Source of the DNA: Nocardia sp.
GTDB lineage: Bacteria > Actinomycetota > Actinomycetes > Mycobacteriales > Mycobacteriaceae
Direction of reading: 5' to 3'
Length of the DNA stretch: 12,132 bases
NCBI GenBank assembly: GCA_013361595.1
Contig: JABFXT010000103.1
Span: 1-12,132, forward strand
The position numbers and the translations under genes were made by a program. The notes beneath the pieces were generated by a model. That model was not told the origin of the DNA. It saw only the letters and a program-made list of their open reading frames with translations, and did no database searches. Below are positions 5,280 through 12,132 of this stretch, one piece after another (the first letter of the stretch is position 1; every line of letters begins with the position of its first letter).

Positions 5280-6467
5280 GTGGTCGGGGTGAGCGCGACC
5301 TCGCCGATTGCCCCCCTGCACGCGGCCACCGCCGATCTCGACCCGCCGCTGGCCGCCGTCGACCTCTCGGTCCTGCGTGCCAATGCCGCGGACCTGGTCC
5401 GCCGGGCCGCCGGGCGGCCCATCCGGGTGGCCAGCAAATCGGTGCGCTGCCGCGCCGTACTCGAGGAAGTACTCGGCACCGGACTGACCGCCGCCGGCGG
5501 TTTCGCCGGTCTCATGTCGTATTCGCTCGCCGAGGCGATCTGGCTGGTCCGCCGGGGTGCCCGGGATGTGCTGCTCGGCTATCCCAGCGCCGATCGCGCG
5601 GCGTTGGCCGAGCTGGGCGCCGATCCCGTACTGGCCGAGTCGATCACGTTGATGGTCGACGATATCGCGCAGTTGGCGCTGATCCGGACCGCGGTCGGCA
5701 CGGCCACCGTGCGGCCCCGCATCTGCCTGGACGTGGACGCGTCGCTGCGGATCGGGCCCGTGCATCTGGGCGTGCGCCGGTCACCGATCCGGACTCCGGA
5801 GCAGGCCGCCGAACTGGCCCGGACGGCCGCCTCCCGTGGCTTCCGGGTGGTCGGCCTGATGACCTACGAGGCGCAGATAGCCGGGCTCCCGGATACCTCG
5901 TTGCCGGTGCGGTTGGTGAAGAAGGCATCCGCCCGGGAGATCGAGCGGCGCCGGGCGGCAGTGCTGGACGCGGTGCGATCGGTGGCCGGGCCGCTCGAGA
6001 TCGTCAACAGCGGTGGCACCGGTTCCGTCGAATTGTCCGCCGCGGCAGCCGGAGTCACCGAGATCACCGCGGGATCGGGCCTGTACGTGCCGACGCTGTT
6101 CGACGACTATCGCTCCTTTCGGCCAAGGCCCGCACTATATTTCGCGCTTCCGGTACTGCGCCGGCCCGCGGCGGGAATTGCCACGGTGTTCGCCGGTGGA
6201 TATATCGCGTCCGGGCCCACCGGTGCCTCCCGTGTTCCGAAACCTGTGTGGCCGAAGGGATTGCGGCTGCTGGGTACCGAAGGGGCGGGGGAGGTGCAGA
6301 CCCCGCTGTCCGGGGCCGCGGGACTCACGATCGGCGATCGGGTGTGGTTCCGGCACGCCAAGGCCGGTGAGCTGTGCGAACGGTTCGACCGGCTGTATCT
6401 GGTGGACGCCGACGGATCGCGTATCGAGGTGCCGACATATCGCGGTGAAGGGAAATGTTTCGGGTGA
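5280..6467 (+). CDS. Amino acid deaminase/aldolase-like PLP enzyme (alanine racemase fold, D-threonine aldolase/D-serine dehydratase-like)
   Basis: The 395-residue fold-type III PLP enzyme has its Schiff-base lysine in RVASKSVR (Lys53). An alanine-racemase-like barrel follows: YSLAEAIWLVRRGARDVLLGYP, LMVDDIAQL, RICLDVDASLRIG, and the phosphate-binding NSGGTGS near residue 245. The C-terminal beta domain has GDRVWFRHAKAGEL and ends with VPTYRGEGKCFG. In D-threonine aldolases and D-serine dehydratases the corresponding segment carries a His-x-Asp or His-x-Cys metal pair; here it is His359-Ala-Lys361, so the metal site appears absent. Cleavage or deamination of a D-hydroxy amino acid is the family expectation; the real substrate is unknown. 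Start codons GTG 5280 and GTG 5289 are both possible and neither has a Shine-Dalgarno. It follows the TetR-like gene closely and ends before a hairpin facing the large convergent gene. Confidence 0.88.
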   Translation: MVGVSATSPIAPLHAATADLDPPLAAVDLSVLRANAADLVRRAAGRPIRVASKSVRCRAVLEEVLGTGLTAAGGFAGLMSYSLAEAIWLVRRGARDVLLGYPSADRAALAELGADPVLAESITLMVDDIAQLALIRTAVGTATVRPRICLDVDASLRIGPVHLGVRRSPIRTPEQAAELARTAASRGFRVVGLMTYEAQIAGLPDTSLPVRLVKKASAREIERRRAAVLDAVRSVAGPLEIVNSGGTGSVELSAAAAGVTEITAGSGLYVPTLFDDYRSFRPRPALYFALPVLRRPAAGIATVFAGGYIASGPTGASRVPKPVWPKGLRLLGTEGAGEVQTPLSGAAGLTIGDRVWFRHAKAGELCERFDRLYLVDADGSRIEVPTYRGEGKCFG

Positions 6468-6479
6468 GGCCGGTCCGAT

Positions 6480-6497
6480 CCGGTACGGCAGTGCCGG
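6480..6497 (+). terminator. Terminator-like hairpin after the PLP-enzyme gene
   Basis: CCGGTAC-GGCA-GTGCCGG forms a 7-bp stem (one G-U) with a tetraloop, starting 13 bases past the stop codon. It is followed by a mixed A/T-rich stretch rather than a pure U-run. The 117-base gap separates two convergent genes, so termination is expected here. Confidence 0.55.
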
Positions 6498-6584
6498 GTA
6501 ATTCGATTCGATAATCGGCACCCCGGGTTATTTCATCGGACAGGCGCGAACTGTCTCGGCCGGTCCGGAAAAATCTTGATTACT

Positions 6585-9500
6585 TCAGTTATTTCCCAAC
6601 CGGATGAAGCGGGAGATATTCGACATTTCTTCCAATGATTCCGGAAGGAATTCGGTCAGCAGTGTCGAGCGCACGAACACCGCTCGGCGGCGGGCCCGGC
6701 CCACCGAATCGTGTACGAGGGCGGGAGACAGCAATGTCCCGACAGGTACGGGGGAGTCCTCGGGACTCGATGCCGCAAGCGAGACCAGCACCACCGCGGC
6801 CTCCCGTCCGCGCAGCAATTCCGGTGTGCCGACCAGCACCTCCTCGAACCGGGCCCGCGCCAGCAGCGTCCGGATCCGGCCGACCTGGGCGCGGTGCGGC
6901 GAGACCACGACGATATCGTGCGGCTGCAGCGGCCGGGGCCCGCCGCCGCCGTCCCAGCGCTGTCCCAGCAGGTTCCTGATCTGCTGCAGCACCTCGCGGG
7001 CCTCGGCGTCGGCGGCGGTGCTGTTGCCGTCGTGATCCACCAGCACCGTGGCGATCCCGGGTTCGACGGCGTCGCCGGGCCGGCCCGGTTCGGGTGCCGC
7101 TCGCAACCGGTCGTCGAAATAGAGGTGTGAGAGCGCGTCGCTCAGCACCGGATGCAGACGCCGGGTGAGGCCCAGGAAGTAGCCGTGCGCGGCGGGGAGC
7201 GTGCGGTGACCGCCCGCCGACCAGGTGAGCGCCGGGGTGTGTACCGGCTCCGGGTGCGGTCCCGGGTCGGGGTCGTACCGGGCGGCCGGATCGCCGGTGA
7301 GCAGCAGATTGCGGGCGCTCACCGAAACGGCGGCCGTGGTCGCCAGCGGGAAGGCGTTCGCATCCGCGATCACGAGCAGGTCCAGCGAATCGCGCGGAAT
7401 ACGTGCCGGATCGATGAAATCGGCGGGGTTACCACCCACCACACAGCCGCGGATCGCGTTCGCCAGGAACCGGGGACAGCGTTCGGGTTCGAGCACCAGC
7501 CATTCGGGTGCCACGGCCACCGCATCGCTCTTGGCGACCAGTTCGGGCAGCACGCCCGCCCGCACCACCGCGTCCAGCAGGTTCTCCACCGGCGCGGCCG
7601 TGGGCGCGACGACTCCGATACGCCAGCCGTTCTCGGCGACCAGCGCACCGAGCACATCGGCGAGGATGGCGGTGCGACCGGTCCCGGTCGGCGCCTCCAC
7701 GGCGAGACAGGAGTTGTCCAGATCGCGCAGCGCCGCGGTGATCGCGGCCCGCGGATCGTCCGCGGCCGGTGGCAGACCCGCGGCGGTGCGGAACCGGGGT
7801 GGACGGCGGGCGAGCAGGTCGAACAGCGCGGTGCCGGGGATCGCGGGCAATGTCACCAATAGTTGCCTGCCGATATCCTCGATGGCGTCCGCCGCGGCGA
7901 CCGGTGGGTCCGGCGGCGCGGGCACCAGCGCGACCGGCAGTTCACTGTGTGGTTCGGCTCCGGCGGCCAGAGTTTCCTCCAACCGCACGGTATCGGCGAG
8001 ATCCGCCTCCACCGAACAGCCGAGAACGGTAGCGGTTCCGCAGGTCCGAATGGCGCGGGGAGCGCGGGCCGCGGGTTCGTACACGACACGGACCGCGGTC
8101 CCCGGTGCCGGACTCGGCCCGGCGAGACGGCCGGTGAGCCGGAGGAAGCGGCGCACGGTATCGCCGGGGCCGATATGCCATTTCGTATCCACCGCCGCCG
8201 AATCGGCGACCATCACCCCCGGGTCGGCGGTCCATTCGCCGAGTGGATGGGTCAGCCGGTCGATATGTGCCCACCAGGCCAGCTGGTGTTCCCGGCGGTG
8301 ATAGCCGAGCAGCGCGGCAGTCGACTCCGCGACCCGGTACGGCTCCCCCGGGGCCGTGGGATCCGTGGTCGCCCGGCGGGCCGCGAACTCGGCCAGTGCG
8401 GCTTCGGTGGACGAGGGCTGGGCCGGCGGTGTCTCACGCAGCAGCCGGTCGAGCGTCTCGATCTGTCCGATGGGCGCCACGGCCTGCGGTGGGTTCGTAT
8501 GATCGCGCAGCCGGTCCGCGAGGCGCAGCACGGTAGCGGCGTCGGATCCGCCCGGCGGAGTATCGATCACGGCGGCGACCGCGGGCAATGCGTAGGTCTG
8601 GGTACCGGCGACGAAGGCACCCCGGAAGATCGGATGCAGGTCCACCGGCGTCCCGGTGCGCAGGAGTAGGTCCACGGTCTCCTCACCGCAGCCCAGGCGG
8701 GCGGCGGTGTGCAGCAGGAAAGTACGGGCCGCGCCGGTGTAGTGGTAGATGTGCAGATCGGGGTCGGCCAGCAGCGGTTCGGTGAGTGCGGCGAGGATAT
8801 CGGTGAAAGCGCGCCGCCCGGTGGCACGCAGCTCACGTCGCCGCTCCGGAGTGATCCGTGGGGGTTCGAGCGGGATCTCGCGGGTCAGGCGGACCGTATC
8901 GCGGGCCGCGATCTCGACCCGCAGCAGGCCCGGCCGGATTTCCGCCACCTGCAGGGCGAGATCGCCCGCAGTGGCGGGCGGCAGCATATCCAGCGCCGCC
9001 GCGTCGGCGGTGACGTACTCGCCACGGCCGGAATGCTCCTGCCGCAGCTGCACGACGGCCTGGGCGCGCAGGCGGGCCAGGATTCGCGGGGGTATCCCCG
9101 GCGGGGCCACCGTGCGGGTGGTGAGGCTGTCGATGGTGGCGACGCCCGCGGCGCGCAGCGCGGCCCGCGTGGGCAGGTCCATTCCCGCGACCAGCAGCAG
9201 ATCCCGCGCCTCGGCCCGGGCGGCCAGACAGGTGGGACAGCGCCGGCAGGCCCGGAAACGCGGGTCGCCCCACTGCACCGGCAGCAGTTCGCTGGAATGT
9301 TCGTCCAGGATCGCTGTCGTCCGGCGCCGCCGGGCCCGGTACACGGGCCGGGTGTCGGCGAGAGCGACCGTGTGGGTTCCGGTATCCGAATAGACAGACA
9401 GCCACGGGTCGACGCGGATCGACCGCTCCTCGAGCAGTGCCGCGGCGACGGTCATCCGCAGTACTGTCGCGACCGGTCCGGCTCCGCCCACACCGTGCAG

Positions 9501-9917
9501 GCGGATCCCGTCGCCGGTCCGGGTCATCAATTCGGTGTGCGCGAAGACTTCTCCGTCGAACACCACGGCATCGACCACGGCCGGGGCCCCGGCGGCGAGG
9601 GCGGCGAGGGTATCGGTGTGCGCGCCGGCGAGGGCGGGGAGCGGGACGGGCCGGGGGATCTCGATCAGCGAGCTCGCGTACCGCTGCCGGACGGCGCCGC
9701 GTACCCGGTCGAATTCCGCGGCGCCGGGCCCGTCGTGACCGGCTCCGGCCGGCTCGTATCCGGCGCCGCCGGGCCCGGCGGCAACCGTCCCCAGTTCGGC
9801 GTCGAGGGCACGGAGCAGCGCGAATTCGCAGTGCGCGGCGCGCACCAGATCCGCGGCGTCGTACACCACCCGATCACCGACAACGAACACCCACGGCCCT
9901 CCTGCGCCCAGTGACAT
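6585..9917 (-). CDS. TM0106-type RecB-like nuclease / RNase H-like / SF1 helicase fusion with degenerate catalytic motifs
   Basis: The 1,110-residue protein (numbered from ATG 9917) aligns throughout with TM0106-family nuclease-helicases. VVYDAADLVRAAHCEFALLR (18-37) opens the nuclease part; where active members have an Asp and a DTKLAR-like ExK region, this one reads AHTELMTR (126-133) and HGVGGAGPV. CRRCPTC (224-230) and LLVAGM precede a helix-hairpin-helix-like piece. The RNase H-like block contains IYHYTGAART (390-399). The helicase part has Walker A APTGTGRT (742-749, Arg for Lys), Walker B-equivalent LLVIADANAF (847-856, AD for DE), GDPAAR for GDPQQL (875-880), TRRLHP, LLRGRE for FQGQE and DSVGRAR for NVAVSRAQ. 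The frame is open with normal codon use, so the protein is maintained. From memory, its length and DeaD neighbour recall M. tuberculosis Rv1251c. GTG 9950 is an alternative start. A non-enzymatic nucleic-acid-binding role is my inference. Confidence 0.85.
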   Translation of the reverse strand: MSLGAGGPWVFVVGDRVVYDAADLVRAAHCEFALLRALDAELGTVAAGPGGAGYEPAGAGHDGPGAAEFDRVRGAVRQRYASSLIEIPRPVPLPALAGAHTDTLAALAAGAPAVVDAVVFDGEVFAHTELMTRTGDGIRLHGVGGAGPVATVLRMTVAAALLEERSIRVDPWLSVYSDTGTHTVALADTRPVYRARRRRTTAILDEHSSELLPVQWGDPRFRACRRCPTCLAARAEARDLLLVAGMDLPTRAALRAAGVATIDSLTTRTVAPPGIPPRILARLRAQAVVQLRQEHSGRGEYVTADAAALDMLPPATAGDLALQVAEIRPGLLRVEIAARDTVRLTREIPLEPPRITPERRRELRATGRRAFTDILAALTEPLLADPDLHIYHYTGAARTFLLHTAARLGCGEETVDLLLRTGTPVDLHPIFRGAFVAGTQTYALPAVAAVIDTPPGGSDAATVLRLADRLRDHTNPPQAVAPIGQIETLDRLLRETPPAQPSSTEAALAEFAARRATTDPTAPGEPYRVAESTAALLGYHRREHQLAWWAHIDRLTHPLGEWTADPGVMVADSAAVDTKWHIGPGDTVRRFLRLTGRLAGPSPAPGTAVRVVYEPAARAPRAIRTCGTATVLGCSVEADLADTVRLEETLAAGAEPHSELPVALVPAPPDPPVAAADAIEDIGRQLLVTLPAIPGTALFDLLARRPPRFRTAAGLPPAADDPRAAITAALRDLDNSCLAVEAPTGTGRTAILADVLGALVAENGWRIGVVAPTAAPVENLLDAVVRAGVLPELVAKSDAVAVAPEWLVLEPERCPRFLANAIRGCVVGGNPADFIDPARIPRDSLDLLVIADANAFPLATTAAVSVSARNLLLTGDPAARYDPDPGPHPEPVHTPALTWSAGGHRTLPAAHGYFLGLTRRLHPVLSDALSHLYFDDRLRAAPEPGRPGDAVEPGIATVLVDHDGNSTAADAEAREVLQQIRNLLGQRWDGGGGPRPLQPHDIVVVSPHRAQVGRIRTLLARARFEEVLVGTPELLRGREAAVVLVSLAASSPEDSPVPVGTLLSPALVHDSVGRARRRAVFVRSTLLTEFLPESLEEMSNISRFIRLGNN

Positions 9918-9931
9918 ACCGGCCGCCGCTG

Positions 9932-9977
9932 CGCGCGGACCGGACGACACACCGGCCGGCTTCTACGCGCGGACCGG
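9932..9977. repeat. Two 12-base direct repeats upstream of the helicase-fusion gene
   Basis: CGCGCGGACCGG occurs at 9932-9943 and again at 9966-9977, 34 bases apart start to start. The first copy is inside the upstream GTG-start alternative of the fusion gene and the second touches the deaD terminator stem. It may be a duplicated regulatory half-site or chance in GC-rich DNA. Confidence 0.3.
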
Positions 9978-10007
9978 TCGGGCCCACTGTAACCACCGGG
10001 CCCGACC
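9976..10007 (-). terminator. Strong hairpin between deaD and the helicase-fusion gene
   Basis: GGTCGGGCCC and GGGCCCGACC form a perfect 10-bp stem with a 12-base loop, beginning 20 bases past the deaD stop codon. This is the most stable simple hairpin seen in the window. No U-run follows on the minus strand. It would end or attenuate deaD transcription before the downstream gene. Confidence 0.65.
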
Positions 10008-10027
10008 TGGTGGAACGGGCCGTGGAT

Positions 10028-11830
10028 TCAGGAGCGCGGTTTCCGGCGATCCTGACGTTTCGGGCCCTCACGGCGGGGGCCGCGGCCGATCGCGCGATGT
10101 CCGGGCGGACCGGAATCGAGTTGCAGCTGGATGAGGACACCGCTGATCCTGGTGCGCCGCAACGCTTCCAGCGTTTCCGCCGGCAGATGCGCGGGCAATT
10201 CCACCAGGCTGTGGTCGGGCCGGATACTGATATGCCCGAAATCGCTACGGCGCAGACCGCCTTCGTTGGCAATGGCGCCGACGATCGCACCGGGTACCAC
10301 CCGATGCCGTTTACCCACGCTGATGCGGTAGGTGGCCAGTTCGGCATCGGTGGTGCGGTGCCGGGACGGGCCGCGGTTCGCGTCGAACCCGCCCTCCTCG
10401 AAACGACGTGGCGCGCGCTCCCGGCGCGGTCGCTCCACCGGCTCCGGCTCTGGTTCGAGGAAGAAGCTCTCGCCGTCCTGGGCGGCCACCGCCAGGGCGG
10501 CGGCGATATCGGCCAGCGGGGTGTTGTGCTCCTGCTCGTAGTCCTCGATCAACTTGCGGAACAGCGCGAGATTGTCGGAGCTGAGGTTCTCGGTGATGGC
10601 GTCGCCGAACTTCGCGACCCGCTGGGCGTTCACATCGTCGACGCTGGGCAACTGCATCTCGGTCAGCGGATGCCGGGTCGCGCGTTCGATGGATTTCAGC
10701 AGATGCCGTTCCCGGGGGGCGACGAACAGCAGGGCCTCACCGCTGCGGCCCGCGCGGCCGGTACGGCCGATCCGGTGCACGTAGGACTCGGTGTCGTGCG
10801 GGATGTCGTAGTTCACCACATGCGAGATCCGGTCCACGTCCAGGCCGCGGGCCGCGACATCGGTGGCGACCAGGATGTCGAGGGTGCCTGCTTTGAGCTG
10901 GCCGATGGTGCGCTCGCGCTGGGCCTGGGCGATATCGCCGTTGATGGCCGCGGCGGAGAAGCCGCGGGCGCGCAGTTTCTCGGCCAGCTCTTCGGTGGCC
11001 TGTTTGGTGCGCACGAAGATGATCATCGCCTCGAAGGACTCCACCTCGAGGATCCGGGTGAGCGCGTCGAGTTTGCGCTGATGCGAGACGAGCACCCAGC
11101 GCTGGGCGATATTGGTAGCGGTGCTGGTCTTGGCCTTGACCGTGATCTCGACCGGCTCGCGCAGATACTGCTTGGAGATCTTGCGGATCGCCGCGGGCAT
11201 GGTCGCCGAGAAGAGGGCCACCTGTTTATCGGCCGGGGTATCGGCGAGGATGCGCTCGACATCCTCCTGGAACCCCATCTTCAGCATCTCGTCGGCCTCG
11301 TCGAGTACCAGATAGCGCAGCTGCGACAGGTCCAGCGTGCCCTTCTCCAGGTGATCGATGACGCGACCGGGCGTCCCCACCACGACCTGCGCGCCACGCC
11401 GGAGACCGGACAGCTGCACACCGTAGCTCTGGCCGCCGTAGATCGGCAGCACATGAGTGCCCGGCATATGCGTCGCGTAGCGGCCGAACGCCTCGGCGAC
11501 CTGGATCGCCAGTTCCCGGGTAGGCGCGAGTACCAGCGCGGCGGGCGGTTTACCGGCGGGACGTTCCTGCAGCAGTCCCATCAGGATCGGGATGGCGAAG
11601 GCCGCGGTCTTACCGGTACCGGTCTGCGCCAAGCCCACCACATCCGCGCCTTCCAGCAGCGGAGGGATGGTCGCGGCCTGGATGGGAGAGGGCGATTCGT
11701 AGCCGACATCGGCGATGGCCGAAAGGATGCGGTCATCGATTCCGAGATCTGCGAAGGACGGTCCGGCGGTTTCGGGTTCGGTCTCGCCCGGGTTCTCGCC
11801 GAGGCTGTCGTCGCCCTCATTGGTGCTCAT
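10028..11830 (-). CDS. deaD: DEAD-box ATP-dependent RNA helicase, DeaD/CsdA type
   Basis: The 600-residue protein carries all DEAD-box motifs intact. The Q motif includes GYESPSPIQ. Motif I is AQTGTGKT (68-75), Ia PTRELAIQV, Ib TPGRV, II DEAD (177-180), III SAT (208-210), V ATDVAARGLDVDR and VI HRIGRTGR (352-359). After a linker with an acidic, Pro-rich part (EPEPEPVERP) comes a DbpA-type RNA-binding domain (about 499-574: YRISVGKRHRVVPGAIVGAI to SGVLIQL) and a Lys/Arg-rich tail. This layout is that of DeaD/CsdA, which unwinds structured RNA in ribosome assembly and RNA turnover, often in the cold. I chose ATG 11830 because the 46 extra residues of the open frame run across the divergent gene's start and do not look like the family. 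No Shine-Dalgarno is seen; TAAACT lies 8 bases upstream. A strong hairpin follows. Confidence 0.96.
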   Translation of the reverse strand: MSTNEGDDSLGENPGETEPETAGPSFADLGIDDRILSAIADVGYESPSPIQAATIPPLLEGADVVGLAQTGTGKTAAFAIPILMGLLQERPAGKPPAALVLAPTRELAIQVAEAFGRYATHMPGTHVLPIYGGQSYGVQLSGLRRGAQVVVGTPGRVIDHLEKGTLDLSQLRYLVLDEADEMLKMGFQEDVERILADTPADKQVALFSATMPAAIRKISKQYLREPVEITVKAKTSTATNIAQRWVLVSHQRKLDALTRILEVESFEAMIIFVRTKQATEELAEKLRARGFSAAAINGDIAQAQRERTIGQLKAGTLDILVATDVAARGLDVDRISHVVNYDIPHDTESYVHRIGRTGRAGRSGEALLFVAPRERHLLKSIERATRHPLTEMQLPSVDDVNAQRVAKFGDAITENLSSDNLALFRKLIEDYEQEHNTPLADIAAALAVAAQDGESFFLEPEPEPVERPRRERAPRRFEEGGFDANRGPSRHRTTDAELATYRISVGKRHRVVPGAIVGAIANEGGLRRSDFGHISIRPDHSLVELPAHLPAETLEALRRTRISGVLIQLQLDSGPPGHRAIGRGPRREGPKRQDRRKPRS

Positions 11831-11838
11831 TGACCAGG

Positions 11839-11844
11839 AGTTTA
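11839..11844 (-). promoter_or_regulatory. Candidate -10 (TAAACT) of a leaderless or near-leaderless deaD transcript
   Basis: On the minus strand TAAACT is followed by 8 bases and the ATG of deaD. It lies inside an inverted repeat, ACCAG-N7-CTGGT (11833-11849 on the plus strand), which could be an operator. No good -35 and no Shine-Dalgarno are visible. Confidence 0.45.
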
Positions 11845-11878
11845 CTGGTACGGCCTGGTTGTCCGGCCCACCGGGCCA

Positions 11879-11884
11879 TACGGT
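11879..11884 (+). promoter_or_regulatory. Candidate -10 (TACGGT) of a leaderless nitrilase-family transcript
   Basis: TACGGT is followed by exactly six bases and ATG 11891. Immediately upstream is a GGCCC-ACC-GGGCC inverted repeat (11865-11877). The whole divergent gap is only 60 bases, so this promoter and that of deaD are back to back. Confidence 0.45.
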
Positions 11885-11890
11885 GTCAGC

Positions 11891-12132
11891 ATGAACGCCG
11901 ACCCCGCCGACTTCCCGGACCCGCACCAGGGCGCGACGGTTCTCGCGGCCGTGCAGTTCGCACCGCATACCGATATCGACGCCAATCTCGCCGCGCTCAC
12001 CGCCGCGGTGCGGGCGGCGGCGGAACAGGGCGCGCGGATCGTGGTCGCTCCCGAGTACTCGATGTTCGCGCTCGGCCGGCTCGACGAGCGGGCGCTCGCG
12101 GCCGCGCAGCCGCTCGACGGTCCGTTCGTCTC
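11891..12132 (+). CDS. Carbon-nitrogen hydrolase (nitrilase superfamily), 5' part only
   Basis: Eighty codons are present before the window ends. VLAAVQFAPHTDIDANLAAL and the following helix are the standard first strand and helix of the CN-hydrolase fold. RIVVAPEYSMFALG contains Glu55, the first member of the Glu-Lys-Cys catalytic triad; the lysine and cysteine lie beyond the window. The phrase PLDGPFV matches the region preceding the next helix in this family. Members hydrolyse amides or nitriles, for example omega-amidases and N-carbamoyl hydrolases; the branch cannot be told from this fragment. The ATG at 11891 has no Shine-Dalgarno but has TACGGT six bases upstream. It is divergent from deaD, with no functional link evident. 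Confidence 0.85.
   Translation, partial: MNADPADFPDPHQGATVLAAVQFAPHTDIDANLAALTAAVRAAAEQGARIVVAPEYSMFALGRLDERALAAAQPLDGPFV

Noticed and set aside
9437..11833. Long plus-strand open frame (798 codons) antisense to deaD and the fusion gene
   Set aside because: It is a mirror of two genes with clear family motifs on the other strand, has low-complexity Arg/Gly/Asp composition and no recognisable domain; typical antisense openness of high-GC coding DNA.
11831..11968. N-terminal extension of deaD by 46 residues
   Set aside because: It would overlap the start of the divergent nitrilase-family gene, has no family similarity, and the internal ATG at 11830 begins an acidic N-terminus that leads directly to the Q motif.
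1..12132. Searched for tRNA/rRNA genes, CRISPR arrays, transposases or integrases, and insertion-sequence ends
   Set aside because: No cloverleaf, repeat-spacer array, DDE or recombinase motif, or paired terminal repeat with a target duplication was found by eye.

Overview
The window is high-GC DNA with strongly GC-biased third codon positions, frequent GTG/TTG starts and little non-coding space. Gene content (a Xi-class glutathione-transferase-like reductase in a probable mycothiol organism, a PtpB-type phosphatase, FadD/EchA-like enzymes, a DeaD helicase beside a ~1,100-residue RecB-like/helicase protein) points to a mycolate-containing actinobacterium, most likely Nocardia or a close relative. 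That placement is inference from protein style; no rRNA or tRNA gene is present.

Layout. 213-1238 (-) encodes a glutathionyl-hydroquinone-reductase-like protein. It is divergent from 1286-2098 (+), an enoyl-CoA hydratase/isomerase. 2250-3611 (+) is an adenylate-forming (acyl-CoA synthetase-like) protein that stops before its C-terminal domain and has a degenerate P-loop. It lies behind a CRP/GlxR-like site and a good -10. Its stop is one base from the stop of the convergent PtpB-like phosphatase (3613-4371, -). A 385-base gap rich in palindromes follows. Next come a TetR-like ligand-domain protein with no helix-turn-helix (4757-5236, +) and a PLP fold-type III amino acid deaminase/aldolase-like enzyme (5280-6467, +), probably one transcript. 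Convergent to these is the largest gene, 6585-9917 (-): a TM0106-type RecB-like nuclease / RNase H-like / SF1 helicase fusion. Upstream of it, behind a strong hairpin, is deaD (10028-11830, -), which is divergent from a nitrilase-superfamily gene cut off by the window end (11891-12132, +).

The most notable theme is enzymes that keep their fold and reading frame but have lost signature residues. In the 1,110-residue protein the nuclease ExK region, the Walker A lysine, the Walker B acidic pair and later helicase motifs are all substituted, yet there is no stop or frameshift. The ligase lacks its C-terminal domain, the regulator lacks its DNA-binding domain, and the aldolase-like enzyme has Lys in place of a metal ligand. 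A second theme is regulatory: four genes have a TANNNT hexamer 6-8 bases before an ATG or GTG, the arrangement of actinobacterial leaderless transcripts. No mobile element, CRISPR array or RNA gene was seen.
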